From NCBI GenBank assembly GCA_019925105.1, contig JAHGAU010000027.1, positions 186,001 through 250,000 of the forward strand: DNA of 64,000 nucleotides, written 5' to 3'. The number at the start of each line of letters is the position of its first letter. The first letter of the stretch is position 1. The notes below the pieces were generated by a model. The model had not been told where the DNA came from. It saw nothing but the letters and a program-made list of their open reading frames with translations, and searched no databases. A program made the translations under genes and the position numbers. Positions 1 through 14,010 of the stretch are shown here, one piece after another. The stretch is from Niebla homalea (Eukaryota; Ascomycota; Lecanoromycetes; Lecanorales; Ramalinaceae).

Positions 1-3000
1 ATTAATATGGGGTCAAAGTACGTAACGCCGTCAATATCATTTAAGTCAGCTTCTGGCGGAGGGGGAAAAATACTCCTTTAAGGGCCTCGATCTTCCCGTT
101 AAAGGTATTAATTAATATATTATCGGGTCTCTTAAAAAGCGGGAATTTAAGGATAAGCTTTAATTTCTTACTTTATTCTTTATTATACTTTATTAGCTTC
201 TAAATATTATAAGGTAAAACCGCTAAATTATATACCGTAGACTAAAAGTATATTTATTTAACTTTCTTAATAATCCTCTTTTTTTCTTCTTAAGTAATCC
301 TTAATTAATTAAGTATCTCTTAATTTTTATATTTAAAAGCCTACTTAATTAGTTTTTTCACTTTTATAATCGCGGTTATATACTTTTTATTTTAGTAGGT
401 TTTGGCTCTTTAAAAGGGTTTCGCTATCGGGATAATCTTATCGATTACCTCGTTTAATACCTTTATTATTCGCTTTATAAAAAGGTCGATCCGGTCTTTA
501 TTATTTAGCTAAGGGAGGTCCACGAATTATACCATTATTTCCTCCGCTTTCATACGAACCTTTACTTCCTTAACCGTCTTTTACGCCCTTCTTGCCGGTG
601 GTGGTAAGATCGTATTAACGGTTTAATCCAGGGTTATCTATATCGGTATATAGTCCGAGTTATATTTTAAGTCCTTTTGTGGCCTATATATTACGACCGC
701 GCCGGCAACCCCTTCCGTATTAAAGGCCAGATTAATCGTCGTTTTAAACTTATGACTCTCTTACGTAATAGTCCCTTATAGTATTAATAATAAGAGGTTA
801 GCCTAAGCGATAATTATTAATAGGTTATTTAATTTAATGTAATTTATTATACGCTTTTCCTCGTTCTATATATAATAGTATAGGTTAAAGTCTTTAAGTA
901 ATATATATTCGCTTAAAGTAATTAAGACTTCTTTAAGCAGCGGTATTATAAAAGGTCCTTCTTTATTAGCCGGCGGCGGGTTATACGCGTTATAGATATT
1001 AAGGTCGCCCTTTAAGTCCCCTTCCCTTATAATACGGAGTATATAAAGGTTTCTATTATAATAAGTAATATCCTAGCTATTTACGTTAAGCCGCTTATTC
1101 ACAAAGAAGTATATTCTGGTTATCTTATCCCCCTTAAAGATTAAATAAAACTTCTCCCCCGGGTTAATAAATAAATATATATATAGGCTATACGGTAATT
1201 CTTATATTATTATAATATTAACGTCCTCGACTTCTTTAGACTTAAATATCGGCATTATTGCTTTAATTCCTTCGTTACGGACGTTATATTATATTACTCT
1301 TAGAAACGTTAATATATTATCTATTAACCTCTATAAAGGCTCCCTCTTCTATACCCGCTTAAATTACGGACCTCTTATTAAAGCCGAGCGTTTTCTAGTT
1401 TAGTACCTTCCCGGCCATTATTAAAGACGTAGGACGGCCGGCTTTTAAGGTCGGGATCATAAAGAGCTTTCTTTTCTTTACCGCTATTTACCCCTTATTA
1501 TCCGGTTAATTAAGTTCATATCTTAAGGCTGCCTTTAATTAACCTGTTAAATTAGTCTTATACGTATTATACCGTTGGATTTTCACGGTTATCTAGGTCT
1601 CCTTACGTTTAATCTCCCTGGCCCTTATTATATACCTGGAATCCCATACTGGGTGTCCCTCCTTGCTATACGCGGCGCATTTAAACGCACCCTTTATAAG
1701 CCCCTTAGTTACCAGCTCTGCATACTTATGGGTATCGTAGCCCTTAACGTAGACCGTATACCTCGTAGTATTAAAGCACTTTATAGTAATATATCTATAG
1801 CCTTAGTACTTAAAATATTAATAAATATCAGCCGCTTTATCCTATAGCCGAGTTATTTTAAGAGATCCCCCTTTAATAATCCCTTTATTTAGGACGTCGT
1901 TATATATTTTAATTAACGTTACGCTTAATATAACGGTAAAGTACCTTTTTACGCGTCCCAAGGAGTTAGGTCTTTTTGCCACCGGCGGAAGCCTATAGTT
2001 AACGATCTTAAGCCCTGGGTAAAGAACCGTATTCTCCCTTTCCATACTTTTCAGCGTAGCCTCTTTCTCGGTTTCCTCGAAACGTAAAAGGTATATCTTA
2101 TTTACTATGACGGTAAACGATTGCTTTAAAACCTTAACCGACTTATACTCTCCCTTATTAACTTAAGCCTTAAACCTCTTTAAGCTTTCTTTCGCCTTTA
2201 AAGACGTTATATTAAGGAGGATATCCTTACTTTATAGTTTATATACCGTAATAATCTATTCTATTAACGGTTCCGTTATTATTTTAAAAGTTTTTATTAA
2301 TTATAGCGGGTTTACTTTTACCGCTATATTCCTCTTTTCGTTACTAGATAGGCGGACCGTTATTGTCCTCGCCTTTTTTAACGCGGCCGCCTTTTTTTCT
2401 GTTATCCTTTTATTCTCTGCTGCGGGTACCCTTTTTATTACCCTTATTGCCTAGCTCTTTTTTATTTAAGGGGCCGCCGCCTTCGCACCCTCGTTTTATA
2501 TACTTAGCCTTAAACCGCCGTCTTTACCTTTTATTAACGTTTTTACTATTGCCCCTTAAGAGCCCTATAGTTACTCCGTTTCCCTAGCCTTACCCCTGCT
2601 TTTATATAGAAGTCCCTTACGTTTCTTAGCCCAATCTATAGTATCGGTTAGGTCTTTAACGTAATATCCTTTTATTTTACCGTAAGGAGTCCTTTTAAGG
2701 CTTTTACCGCCTCCCTTACCGCCCTCTCGCCCTTATTTACCGGGCGACGCTCCGTCTCCGCCTTTTATTTTTGGTCCCTTAAGGTCTTATCCTTTTTACC
2801 AACCTTATTTCCCCTTTATATACCCTTAATAATACTTTCGCCGCGGTCTTCCCGCCCCTTCCCCCCGCCCGTACCCCTCGCCGTTAATACCGTATCGGCC
2901 TTCCTACCCCCTTATTTACCTATTATCTCCGCCTTATTATTACGCGTTTTATACGCCTTAATATACGTATTTTATTAACCTTAATTCCCTTATTTACTTT

Positions 3001-3210
3001 AAGCGTTATCCGGCTTATTATTATTATATTACCCGTACGCGTCGTCGCTGTTTCTGTTAATATAGGCTACTTGCCCGTTTACCACCTTATTTTTAACCGT
3101 CACGCTATTTCTACTTATCGCACTTAATATACCTCTCTTACTGTTACCAGAGCTATGCGTATACGCATCGTTTTAGACCTCTGGGGTCCCTTCGTTCGTC
3201 GCCATTCTCC
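1..3210 (-). mobile_element. LINE copy 1, 5' half (RIP-mutated), cut by the left window edge
   Basis: This is a non-LTR retrotransposon read on the minus strand. It matches the left-to-right order of the full-length copy at 18,616-24,487: position 1 corresponds to about 21,205 there, and the shared start codon lies at 3205-3203 here and 24424-24422 there. The protein begins MATNEGTPEV and is then broken by stops, which fits ORF1 of a Tad-like LINE. An open minus-strand stretch at 2045-1842 is a surviving piece of the coding region in a shifted frame. The endonuclease part lies near the left edge and the reverse transcriptase would be outside the window. It is less A+T rich than the other copies, so it has probably taken fewer rounds of RIP. 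The Tad-like label comes from fungal context and layout, not a search. Confidence 0.8.
1842..3205 (-). pseudogene. LINE ORF1 remnant (Gag-like nucleic-acid-binding protein)
   Basis: The first minus-strand reading frame of LINE copy 1 starts at the ATG at 3205-3203 and is interrupted by TAA/TAG codons, as expected from C-to-T change at CAA/CAG. The same N-terminus occurs in the copy at 24,424, which supports this start. In the LINE family ORF1 coats the element RNA. Plus-strand open frames at 1575-1847 and 2363-2587 are antisense to this element and were not annotated. The 3' limit is uncertain. Confidence 0.55.
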
Positions 3211-6200
3211 TACGTAATATATATTAAAGGGTATAATACGTATAAATACGTTAACTTAATAATAAAGAGCTTAATAAAGAACGTACTGAAATACGTAATA
3301 TACGGTAATAATAGTTATTCAGCGTAAAACTTATAATATATAATAAGAATAAAGGAGACTTAACGTAAAAAAATTAGGATAATAATTAAGGTTTAATATT
3401 ATAACTTATATAAACTTAAATTAATAAAGTAATTAAAAATAATCTTAAAATATAAACGGAGTTTATTAAATAAGAATAAATAAAATATAATAATTAATAA
3501 TATGAAGAAAAAGAAATTTATAGCAATATTAACCGTTAAAGTTAACCGCTTAACCAGGATTATTATCGTAATAAAAAGATTAAAATAAATAATACTTAAT
3601 TTTAAAAAGAAACCATTTATATAAATAAAAGTTAATAAAAAGAGCCCAACGGATATTAATATTTAATATATTTACGCTTTTAAAAGTAATATAATATAAC
3701 GTATATAAGGAAGTAATTAAAATTATAATATTAATATTTAAATTTAAAAAGGTAAAAGATATTAATATTATAACGATATAGCAATTATTATATAATTTAT
3801 ATACTTATTTTTTAATTAACTTAAAAAATAGTTTTTATTTAATTTTTAAAAGTAATAAAATAACGTAAATATATTTTTTTATTAATAAGAAACTAAATAT
3901 AAATAATTAAAACGTTACTTATTATAAAGGGAATTTATATATACTCCGGATTATATAAAAGGGGGATATTAAGGGTATTTTAAATATTTATAATATATAT
4001 AATCCGTTACCGGTTAATAAAAAAAAACCTTTTATAATCCCGTTACTTAAAGATATTATAACTATATTTAATAAGTACCTTTTAATAAAAAACTTTAATT
4101 TTTATTACGTTTAATAGAACGAAAACGGTTATATAATTAATTATATTAAATTTAAGGAATTATTAATAATTATTATATAATTTAATTTTACGTTATTAAT
4201 ATTAAAAAAGGCTATTATATAAAAAAACCGTAAACTTAGGATTATAATTAACTTAATATTTAACTCAGAAACTATTATTAATTCAGTTATAATATATAAA
4301 CCTTAAAAAGACTTAAAATATGGTTTAAACTATATCCCAATATAAACGATTTTAAACTGGTTTATTAACGTAATTCCGTTTTTATTATTTAAATAAATAT
4401 AAAAAACGGTTAAGGAAATTAAGGTATTAATAAAGACAATAAAAATAATATCTTAATTAATAAAACTTCTTTAACTTAATAATAAGGAATATATTAACCG
4501 TTTTATAAAATAAATAATAAAAACTTTAAATAAAGTAATTAATATTATAATCTTAATAATAAAGCCGTCTTAAAGAATTAAAATTTATTAAAATAAAAAA
4601 TATATAAAAGTGATTATAAAGGTAAAAACGTTTATAAAGTAAACTATTAAATATAAAAATTAAAAAACGCTTTAATAATTAAAAAAAACTTAAAAAGAAA
4701 AAAAAAGAATTATCCGGAAGATTAAATAAATATACTTCCGGGCTATAATATATAACTCGGCGGTTTCCTTTTATAATATTTAGAAGCTAATAAAATATAA
4801 TAAAAAATAAAATAAAAAACTTAAATTTATTTTTAAATTTTTACCCTTAAAAAAACCAGATAATACGGTAATAAATACCTTTAACGGTAAAATTAAAGCT
4901 CTTAAAGGGGCGTTTTTTCTTTTATTACCGGAAATTAACCTAATAGATATTAACGGTATAGTATATTTTAAATTAATAATAATAAATAAAATAATAACCT
5001 AAAAGATAATAATTAAAGCGATTAATAAACTAAAGAAAAATAAAGCCCCCGGACTTAACGGTATATTAAATAAATTCCTATTTATAATAACGTTATTATT
5101 TAAAAAAGTTTTTATTTATTTATTTTAAGCTTATTTTAATATAAGATATTACCCCCGTAAATTTAAGAAGGCTAAAACGATTATCCTTAAGAAGCCGGTT
5201 AAGTTAAATTACTTAAAAGTAAAGTTATATAAACTTATAATACTCTTTTATACGTTAAAAAAAACTTTAAAAACAATAATTATAAAGATCTTAAGTGATT
5301 ACGTAAGAAAGTATAGGCTATTCCTTAATTAATAAATAAAGGTAAAAAAAAAATAATTAATAAAAACGGCTCTTAAAAACTTAATTAATAATATATATAT
5401 AATATAAAGTTATAAAAAAAAGTATATTATAAGTCTTTTTTCCTTAAATATTATAAAGACGTTTAATAAAATAAACTATTAAAGGTTACTATATAATTTA
5501 CGGAAAAAAAAAGTTTTATTTTTCTTTATAAATTAAATAGAAAGTTTCTTAAATAATTAAATAACGTTAATTAACCTAGGATAAAAGATAAGTATAATAA
5601 AGCCTATAATAATAAAGATTCTTTAAAGGTTATTTATTTCTTTAATTTTATTTTTATTCTTTAATAGTTTACTTATTAAAGACTTAATAAAGCTAAAATA
5701 AAAGGTTTAAGTAAAGGGCTTTATTAATAATATTTACTTCTTAACTTATAATATATTTATTTATATAAGTTATTTAAAGTTAAAATAAGCTTATAAAGTT
5801 TACTTATAATAAATAAAAATATATAGGGCCTAGTTCGCTCCGTATAAATATAAGCTTATTTATATAATAAGGAGCTTAAAGCTATATAATATAATAACTA
5901 TAATAAACTTAAGTAATATAACGGTAAAACCGGAAATTAATATTAAGGTACTTAATTTATAAATCGATAAAAAATTAAATTAAAAGGATTATATAAAAAA
6001 GGTTTAAAAAAAGATAATTTTATAAAAGAAAAGCTTTATTTACTTTATAACGTTAATATAAAAAGCTACCTTATAGAAAGCTAAAACCGTTTATTAAGCG
6101 GTTATAAAGTTTACAATAACGTACGTAGTAATTATTTAATATATACTTAAAGGCATACTTAAATATAAAAAAAAGCCCGTCCGGTAATTATAAAAAGTTT

Positions 6201-7540
6201 AAAACCGATATTTAAAAATAATAAATAAAGTATATAAAATGATTCCCGTCCCGGTACTAGAATCTAAAATCTTTATATTATTAATAAAGCTAGTTTTAAA
6301 CTAAATAATCGCTTAAGTAAAACTTTAAAAAAATATAAATTTAATTACATTAATAAGAAACGAACGTATTTACCAGAATTATAAGAAACCTTAAATAAGA
6401 AAATATAAAAAAACGGTACTTACCCCTTTTACGGAAGTTAAACTAGAATAAATTAAAAAAAAGGTCGACCTAATTTACGTTTAAGAAGTTAACGTAAAAG
6501 TATATAAATTCTTACTTAAAGCGAAAACGGTAAAAAAGAAAAAAGCTATAAAAATAAAATTAATAATAATTATTTTATAAACTATAAAAAGGTAAATAAA
6601 ACGTTAACGTAAATATAGAGAATTAATCCCTTAAGGGCAATAATACCCGGCGTTAAATAATAATAAAGTTATTAATAAATATCTCCGGCGTTATAAGATT
6701 ATAAAAAAAGGCAATAATACGCTAATAATTTAACTTTGGATAAATAAAAATGGCTTAATTTATTTCCTTTTTATCGTATATATTAATAACCGGATTAACG
6801 TTAATTACGAATATAAATAATAAAAGTAAAACGTTATATACGTATTAATTTTTTATTTACTATTTAAAAAGCTTAAACCGGGATTAATTAAAAAGGTAAG
6901 GATTAATAATTATTATTAAATATTTATTAATAAAAAGGGTATTAAAATAACCGTTAGATTTATAATAATTACGGGTTTATTATTATAATTTAGCCTAGCC
7001 AAAGAAATAAAAAAAGTAATTAAAGATTTAATTAAGAAACCTTATTATTAACCCGGGGGTAAAAAATAACGGCGGGAAAACTATACTTAATAAGGGGTTA
7101 AAAAGGCTATAAATACCGGAATAATATAAAAAACGATACTATATTGGTCGGTAAAGTTATATAAATAAAATAATAATAATATACGTATCGGTAAAGATAT
7201 TTAATAATATAATCGGAATTTTAAAATTTTAATATTAAATAAACCCATAAAGTAACGGAAAAGCAATAAATTTAAGGATAACCCTTAAGTAAATTCGGTC
7301 GTAATATTATAAGTTTTCTTAAAAAAAACGTATAAATTAATTTTTACTTTTAAATAACTATAAATGCTTTTAACCCTTAAGATATAAGTAAAGGCTAAGT
7401 AGATACCGGTTTTTATTCTTAACGTTATAGATATCGGGTTTTTTACGGCTATTAATAAGGCTAAATAGCCGAATATTAGGGAACGCCGGAATTAACGTAG
7501 CTAGATCCATAGTATAAATCAATTAATCAATCAATCAATA
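3211..7540 (+). mobile_element. LINE copy 2, 5'-truncated, plus strand
   Basis: This is the same LINE family, read on the plus strand. Its 3' end is the shared block ending in an AATC-type tail at about 7518-7540. Its 5' end abuts the 5' end of LINE copy 1, so the two are head to head. Comparison with the full-length copy shows about 1.5 kb missing at the 5' end, which is usual for LINE insertion by target-primed reverse transcription. It covers the endonuclease (about 3.5-4.8 kb), reverse transcriptase (about 5.0-6.3 kb) and the 3' end. The coding frame is full of TAA/TAG stops. Confidence 0.85.
4900..6330 (+). pseudogene. LINE reverse transcriptase remnant
   Basis: At 5,033-5,080 the plus frame reads KNKAPGLNGILNKFL, which matches the KAPGPDGI-type motif at the start of LINE reverse transcriptases, with Asp changed to Asn. 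At 5,717-5,750 it reads GFINNIYFLTY, the catalytic box that should carry two adjacent aspartates; both codons are AAT, as a G-to-A change of GAT would give. A stretch reading PVPVLES near 6,245 matches the conserved region downstream of the polymerase core. The enzyme is inactive from the stops and the lost aspartates. It would have copied LINE RNA at a nicked chromosomal target. Confidence 0.8.
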
Positions 7541-8272
7541 TATATTCTTATTTCTTATCTTTTATTTACGGAAGTTAAATTAAAATTTATTATAAAAGTT
7601 AATACTTATAATTACCGTTAAATATTATTTATAAAGCAAAATATCCGGGTAATTATTAAGTTTATAATATCCCCGGATTATTATTATAGTTTAATTTTAT
7701 TATAGAAATAAATAAAATTATTAAAGACCTTACGGAAAAGGTTTATTATTAATTAAAAAAGAAAAAAAGAAACGGAAACCGGTTATATTAATTATATAAA
7801 CCGGAAAGTATCTTTTATAATTATAAGGATATAATAATAAATATTTATTAAAAGTCTTTAAAAAAGTTAACGGTAATAATAATATAAAAAAGGTATATAT
7901 TAAATACGTAAATATTAATAAAAATATTTAAAAATATTATATAAAGTTAAAATAATATAAATATATAAAGGAATAAAAGAATAATAAGTTTAAAAATAAC
8001 CTTTATAAGGATACGGTCGTAATATTATAAATTTTCTTAGGGGAATTAAAATATAAAAAGTATATAAATAAATTATTACTTTTTAAATAGCCGTTAATAT
8101 CCTTTACTTTAAAGGATAAAAGGTAAAAGCTTAATAAACGCCGCTTTTTACTTTAACGTTATAAGTATTAGGTTTTTACGGTTATTAATAAGGTTAAAAG
8201 GCCAGGTATTAAAGAACGCCGGAATTAACTTTGTTAGATCCGTAGTATGAATCAATCAATCAATTAATCAAT
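7541..8272 (+). mobile_element. LINE 3'-end fragment in head-to-tail array (unit 2)
   Basis: This 0.73-kb fragment holds only the 3' end of the LINE. It starts directly after the AATC-type tail of the preceding copy and ends in its own tail at about 8,249-8,272. Its body is closely alike to the 3' ends of the copies at 8,273-9,950 and, in reverse, 18,616 onward. The last block, with the GGAACGCCGGAATTA signature and TAGATCCGTAGTAT, is shared by all copies. It is a severely 5'-truncated insertion. Confidence 0.8.
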
Positions 8273-9950
8273 AATAATTATAATAAACTTAAGTAAAATT
8301 ACGGTAAAGCCGGATATTAATATTAAAGTCTTTAGCCTTTAAGTAAATAAGAAACTTAATTAAAAGGACTATATAAGAAAGGTTTAAAAGAAAATAACTT
8401 TATAAGAAAGGGGCCTTATTTATCTTATTATATTAATATAAAAAGTTACGTTATAGAAGGCCCGGACTATTTATTAGGCTATAATAAAATTAATTATAAT
8501 ATACGTTATAGTTATTTAATATATATTTAAAAGTACTTTAAAATATAAGAAGGAATTTATTTAGATATTATAGAAAGTTTAAAACTGATATTTAAGAGTA
8601 ATTAACGATATTTATTAAGTAACCCTTATCTTAATATTAAAGTTTAAGGTTTTTATACCGTTAATTAAGGTTTCATTAAATTAAATAATTATTTAAATAA
8701 GGTTAAAAAAATATATATATTTAATTATAATAATAAGAAAAAAATAAATCCGTTAGAATCTTAATAAGCCTTAAGTTAAAAAGAATAAATTAAAGATATT
8801 TATCCTTTTTCTTATTAAGATAAAGCAAGAATAAATTAATAGAGAAATTAATTTTATTAATATTTTGAAAATTAATTTAAATATATATAAATTTCTATTA
8901 AACGTAAAAAAAAATTAAAATTAAAAGGATTTAAAAAGTAGAAACTATAAAAATTGCCTTATAAGCTATAATAAAATAAATTAAATATTAATAAAAATAT
9001 AAAGACTTTATATTTTAAAATTATTATTATTTAACTTTTAACGATAAAAAGATTATTAATAAGTATTTCCGCTATTATAATATTATAAAGAAAAATAATA
9101 ATATATTAACAATTTAACTTTAAATAATTAAAAACGGTTTAATTTACTTCCTATTTACTATATATACCAGAAATCGGATAATGCCAAATATAAATATAAA
9201 TAAAGAAAGTAAAACGTTATATAGGTTTTTATTTTTTATCCTTTATTTACGGAGGTTAAATTAAAACTTATTATAAGAGTTAATACTTATAATTATTATT
9301 AAATATTATTTATAAAGTAAGGTATCCGAATAATTATTAAGTTTATAATATTTACCGGATAATTATTATAGTTTAATTTCGTTATAAAAATAAATAAGTT
9401 TATTAAAGACTTTACGGAAAAAGCCTATTATTAAGTAAGGAAGAAAAAGAGAAACGGAAACCGGTTATATTAATTATATAAACCAGAAAGTATTTTTTAT
9501 AACCGTAAAAATATAATAATAAATATTTATTAAAAATCTTTAAAGGAATTAACGGCAATAATAATATAAAAGGAATATATATTAAATATATAAGTATTAA
9601 TAAAGATATTTAAAGGTATTACGTAAAGTTAAAGTAATATAAATATATAAAGGAGCGGAAAGTAGTAAGCTTAAAGGTAACCCTTATAAGGATATAATCG
9701 TAATATTATGGATTTTCTTAAGGGAATTAGAATATAAGAAATATATAAATAAATTACTATTTTTTAAACGGCCGTTAATATTTTTTACTTTAAGGGATAA
9801 AGGGTAAAAACTTAATAAAAACCGGTTTTTATTTTAATATTATAAGTATCAGGTTTTTACGGTTATTAATAAGGTTAAAAGGCCGCGTATTAAGGAACGC
9901 CGGAATTAGCTTAATTAGATCCGTAATATAAATCAATCAATCAATCAATA
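8273..9950 (+). mobile_element. LINE 3'-end fragment in head-to-tail array (unit 3)
   Basis: This 1.7-kb 5'-truncated copy begins immediately after the tail of unit 2. Its first bases match LINE copy 2 from about 5,890, so it starts inside the region just after the polymerase core. It ends in a tail at 9,931-9,950, and the next base belongs to Gypsy-B copy 1. No catalytic part of the reverse transcriptase is included. Confidence 0.8.
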
Positions 9951-12900
9951 TTGCCCCCGATTTAAATAAAAAATTTATCCGTAATTAAAACGGCCGGATT
10001 TTTTATACTCATAAAGATACTTTATTTAATAACTTAGACGGGCCGTTGATTAAAGATTAAGCTTTATAAAAGTTATTATAAGGGATAAAAACGTATATTT
10101 TTTTCAGATTTTAACGATTGAATATATTAAAAGTATTAAAGACCTTTTTAATATTTAAAATAATAAACCCTGGATTATTAACGGGTTTATAAGTTATAAA
10201 GATTAATTTCTTTTAATCCTTCTTAATTAATTTAAACGTTACCGGTTATTATTTTATTAATAAATAAATTATCTTATAAGTTTATATGATACTTTAAATT
10301 TCTTTTTTAACCCTTTCCCGATTTAAGTTTATTCAAGATTATAAGAATAAATACTTACGGTTTATTATTTATAGAATTTATCCCCGGATAACTATAGAAA
10401 ATTACTCGGAAAGTTAATCCTTTATATTTATTACCCGGCTTAGGATATACGATATAATTCTTAATAAACCTTAAATAAAACGGTATTACGTATTTATTTA
10501 CCTTATAATTAATAAAATATTCTTTATATTAAATTAATATAATTATAAAAAAATTAATTACCAGAACGTAAAGCTTATTCCGGGATTCCTTCGGATTATA
10601 GCCTTAATTTATTAAGTTTTAAACATATTCTTAAAAAGTAAAAAATTAAAGTTACTTAAGGCCCTATAAAAGGAATAAAAATCATCCTTTAAGCCCCGGG
10701 AAAAAAAGAAGAAAATACAAAATAATCTCCCCTTTTTAAAGTTTATTAAAGAAGAAAGGCCGTTTTCGGTTAAAATTATTAACGTAACGGTTTTCTATAT
10801 TCTTATAAGGACTTAAAAGGAAAAAGGGATTAAAACCTTTTCTATTTCTATAACGGACTTAAATAATTACTTAAATTTCCTTAATAATACCCCGATTAAT
10901 ATTGTAATTATAATAACTTATAAAGATAACTTTACGGGGGAAGTAACCTTTAAAAATAAGATTATAATTAACTTCCCGGTTAAATATTATAACTTTAAGG
11001 ATATCTATAATTATATAATAATGAATTAATTACCCTTATATTAAAATTATAATTATAAAATTAACTTAGCCTTAAAAAGGATTTTACCCCGGAATTATAT
11101 TTATCCGTTCTTAAGCTATAAACTTTAAAAATTAAAGGAATATATTATTAAAAACTTAAAAAAAGGATTTATTAAGCCTAATAAAGCCCCCTATAAATCT
11201 CTTATCCTTTTTACCCTTACGTTTAATAGCGACTTATAATTATACGTAAATTACCGTAATATTAACTTGATTATTAAGAGGAACCAATATATTATTTAAT
11301 TAATTAAGGAGGTATTATTCTGAATTACCGGTTATAAGTAAATTACCCGCTTGGATATTATTATAGCCTTTAATAAGCTTTATATATACCCGGAGAATAA
11401 AGACTTTACGATATTTATTATTTCATGAAACGTTTTTAAGTCTAAAGTTATACTTTTTAATTTAATTAATAGCCCCGTTTTATATTAATAATATATAAAT
11501 AAGATTTTATTTAATTATTTAAATATTTTTATTTAAGCTTACTTAAATAATATTATTATTTATAATATTATTAAAAAAAAATGTACCCATTATATACGCT
11601 TAATGTTAAAACGTTTATAAAACGTTAATTTATAAGTAAGTATCCGGAAGTATAGATTCGGAACATAATAAATTAAGTTTTTAAATCTTATTCTTATTAT
11701 TAACGGATTAAAAGTAAATCCCGATAAAATAAATAAGATTAAGGATTAACCGGTCCTTATTAACCTTAAAGCCCTTTCAGGATTTATTGGTTTTTATAAC
11801 TTTTACTGAAGATTTATCCCTTAATTCTTTAAAATAATAAAGTTTTTTTTAAAACTTATTAAAAAGGAAACTTTATTTTTATAATCCCTAGAATATTAAA
11901 AGGCCTATATTATACTTAAAGAAGCCCTTATTACGGTTCCCATATTAATTTAATATAATCCTGATAAAGAAACGATCCTTAAAACGGATTCTTCGGATTA
12001 CGTTTCCGGCGGTATCCTTTTTTAATACGATAAGGCCGGAGAATTATACCCGGTAATTTATTACCTTAAAAGTATATTACCGGTTAAATATAATTATAAT
12101 ATTTATAAAAAAAAGCTCCTTATTATTATCCGGTATTTAAAAAATTAACGGTTTAAATTAAAAATAATAAAGTAATAATAATTAAGTTTTAAAATATTTT
12201 ATTAAAAGTTAAAAGCTTATTAAACGTTAAATTAAATATTTAAATAGTTTTTCTGAATTTAATTTTAAGGTTATTTACCGCTTAAATAAATAAAATAATA
12301 AGGCCGATACCCTTATTTAAATACCCGGTTATTAACTATAAGGCGATGACGATAATAAAATAAAGGATTAATTTTAAACCGTCTTATCCCTTAAATGCCT
12401 TAAGGTTTTAGCCTTAAATGAAAAGGAAAAGGTACCGGTATTAACCTATTTAATACTTAAAGAACTCGGGTTTTATATATAAGTTTATGAAGTTAACCGT
12501 ATCAATAAAGGCTTAACGGAGTTTAAGAAAGTAATTACGGAAAACGAATTATTTAATTTTTAAGGTATATTTTTAATCCGTATTAAATTTCAGTTTAATA
12601 TCTTTATTAATAAAAATAAATTATAAATATTAATATTCCTTATTACGGATATCTTAAGGTATACTTATAATAAATTAGCCAGTAATTATTCCGGCCGGGA
12701 TTATACGATTAAACTTATTTCCCGGTATTGCTTTTAATTTACTTTATAAGACGATATTAACCGTTATATTTTAAATTACGATATTTATTTTTAATTTAAG
12801 GCCCCGTAATAAAAGACCATAAAATTACTTTATTAATTAAAAATCCCGGAATGAAAATAGGTTTATTTTTCGGATAACTTTATTACCTGATTATTTAAAT

Positions 12901-14010
12901 ATAAGGGTATAAACGTTATATTTACCGTTAATTTATATATTATTTGAAGGTTAATATTATATCCTTTATTATATTAAAGAGGAAAAAACCTTTATTAAAG
13001 AAATAGCCTGGCTTCTTATTAAGGAAATATTTAAGTATTACGGCCTTCCGGATAATATTATTTTTAATCGCGGCCTTTAATTTATTAATAAAATATAACG
13101 TTCTTTATTATATTAACTTAAAATCGACCCTTAAATTTCGATTCTTTATTACGTTAAAAATAATAATTAAATTAAAAGAATAAATTAAAAGATAAAGTAA
13201 GGACTCCGGATTTACGTAAAATACTTATAAGACGATTAAATATAATAAATTATTAATAATAGAATTTACGGATAATAATAATTTAAATTAATCAATTAAG
13301 ATAATACTTTTTTATTTTAATAAAGGCTTTTATTTAAGGATATTATTTAAGCTTAATAATATTAAATATATTACCGTCCGTAAATAACTTTAAATTAAAG
13401 AAGTTATTAATAATAATAAAATTATATAGGAAATTCTTAATACGGTTTATTTTAATTTTAATAAAACTTATAATAAAACGTTTAAGTAAATTAATTATTA
13501 ACGTAAAAACGTAAAGTTTAAAATTAACGATAAAGTTTATATAAATATTAAATATTTAATAACCAATCGGCTTAATAAAAAGTTCAATTATAAACTTTTA
13601 AATCTTTATATTATCCTAAAATGATATTATTCCTTTTATAAATTAAACGTCTTAAACATTTTTTAAGTTTATTTTACCTTTTATATAAGTAATTTAACCC
13701 GTATCCCGATTAAAGAAAAACTATTTTTAGCCGGATAAATTAATTTACCCCTTAAATCCGTTATCGTAAATAAAAAGGGTATTAAGGAATAAAAGCTTAA
13801 AGAAATTATTATTTCCCGACGTACCGGCCGAAAATAAAAGCTATAATATAAGGTTAAATAAGTAAATTTACCCCCGGATAATACTTATTATTATACTGAT
13901 ATAAAAGAATTCCTTTATACTTAAAAATTAATTAAAGCTTTTTATAAAAAATACCCGGATAAACCTAAATTATAACCCGGAAATCTAACTGATATCGCTA
14001 TACTTTAGGT
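9951..14010 (+). pseudogene. Gypsy-B copy 1 pol polyprotein remnant (RT, RNase H, integrase, chromodomain)
   Basis: Read on the plus strand, with stops as expected from C-to-T change. The reverse transcriptase region is at about 11,090-11,560; its catalytic box at 11,537-11,551 reads AYLNN where Asp-Asp is expected. RNase H is at about 11,960-12,200, with KTDSSDYVSGGIL near 11,978. Integrase is at about 12,870-13,120, with KYYGLPDNIIFNRG near 13,050 matching the HGLPxxIVSDRG region. A chromodomain is at about 13,805-13,975, with SRRTGRK followed by YKVK and a Pro-Pro-Asp-Asn stretch; in chromoviruses this module targets integration to modified chromatin. The protein cannot be made. Confidence 0.8.

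Noticed and set aside
1575..2587. Plus-strand open frames at 1575-1847 and 2363-2587
   Set aside because: They are antisense to LINE copy 1 ORF1/ORF2 and have A+T-driven hydrophobic composition.
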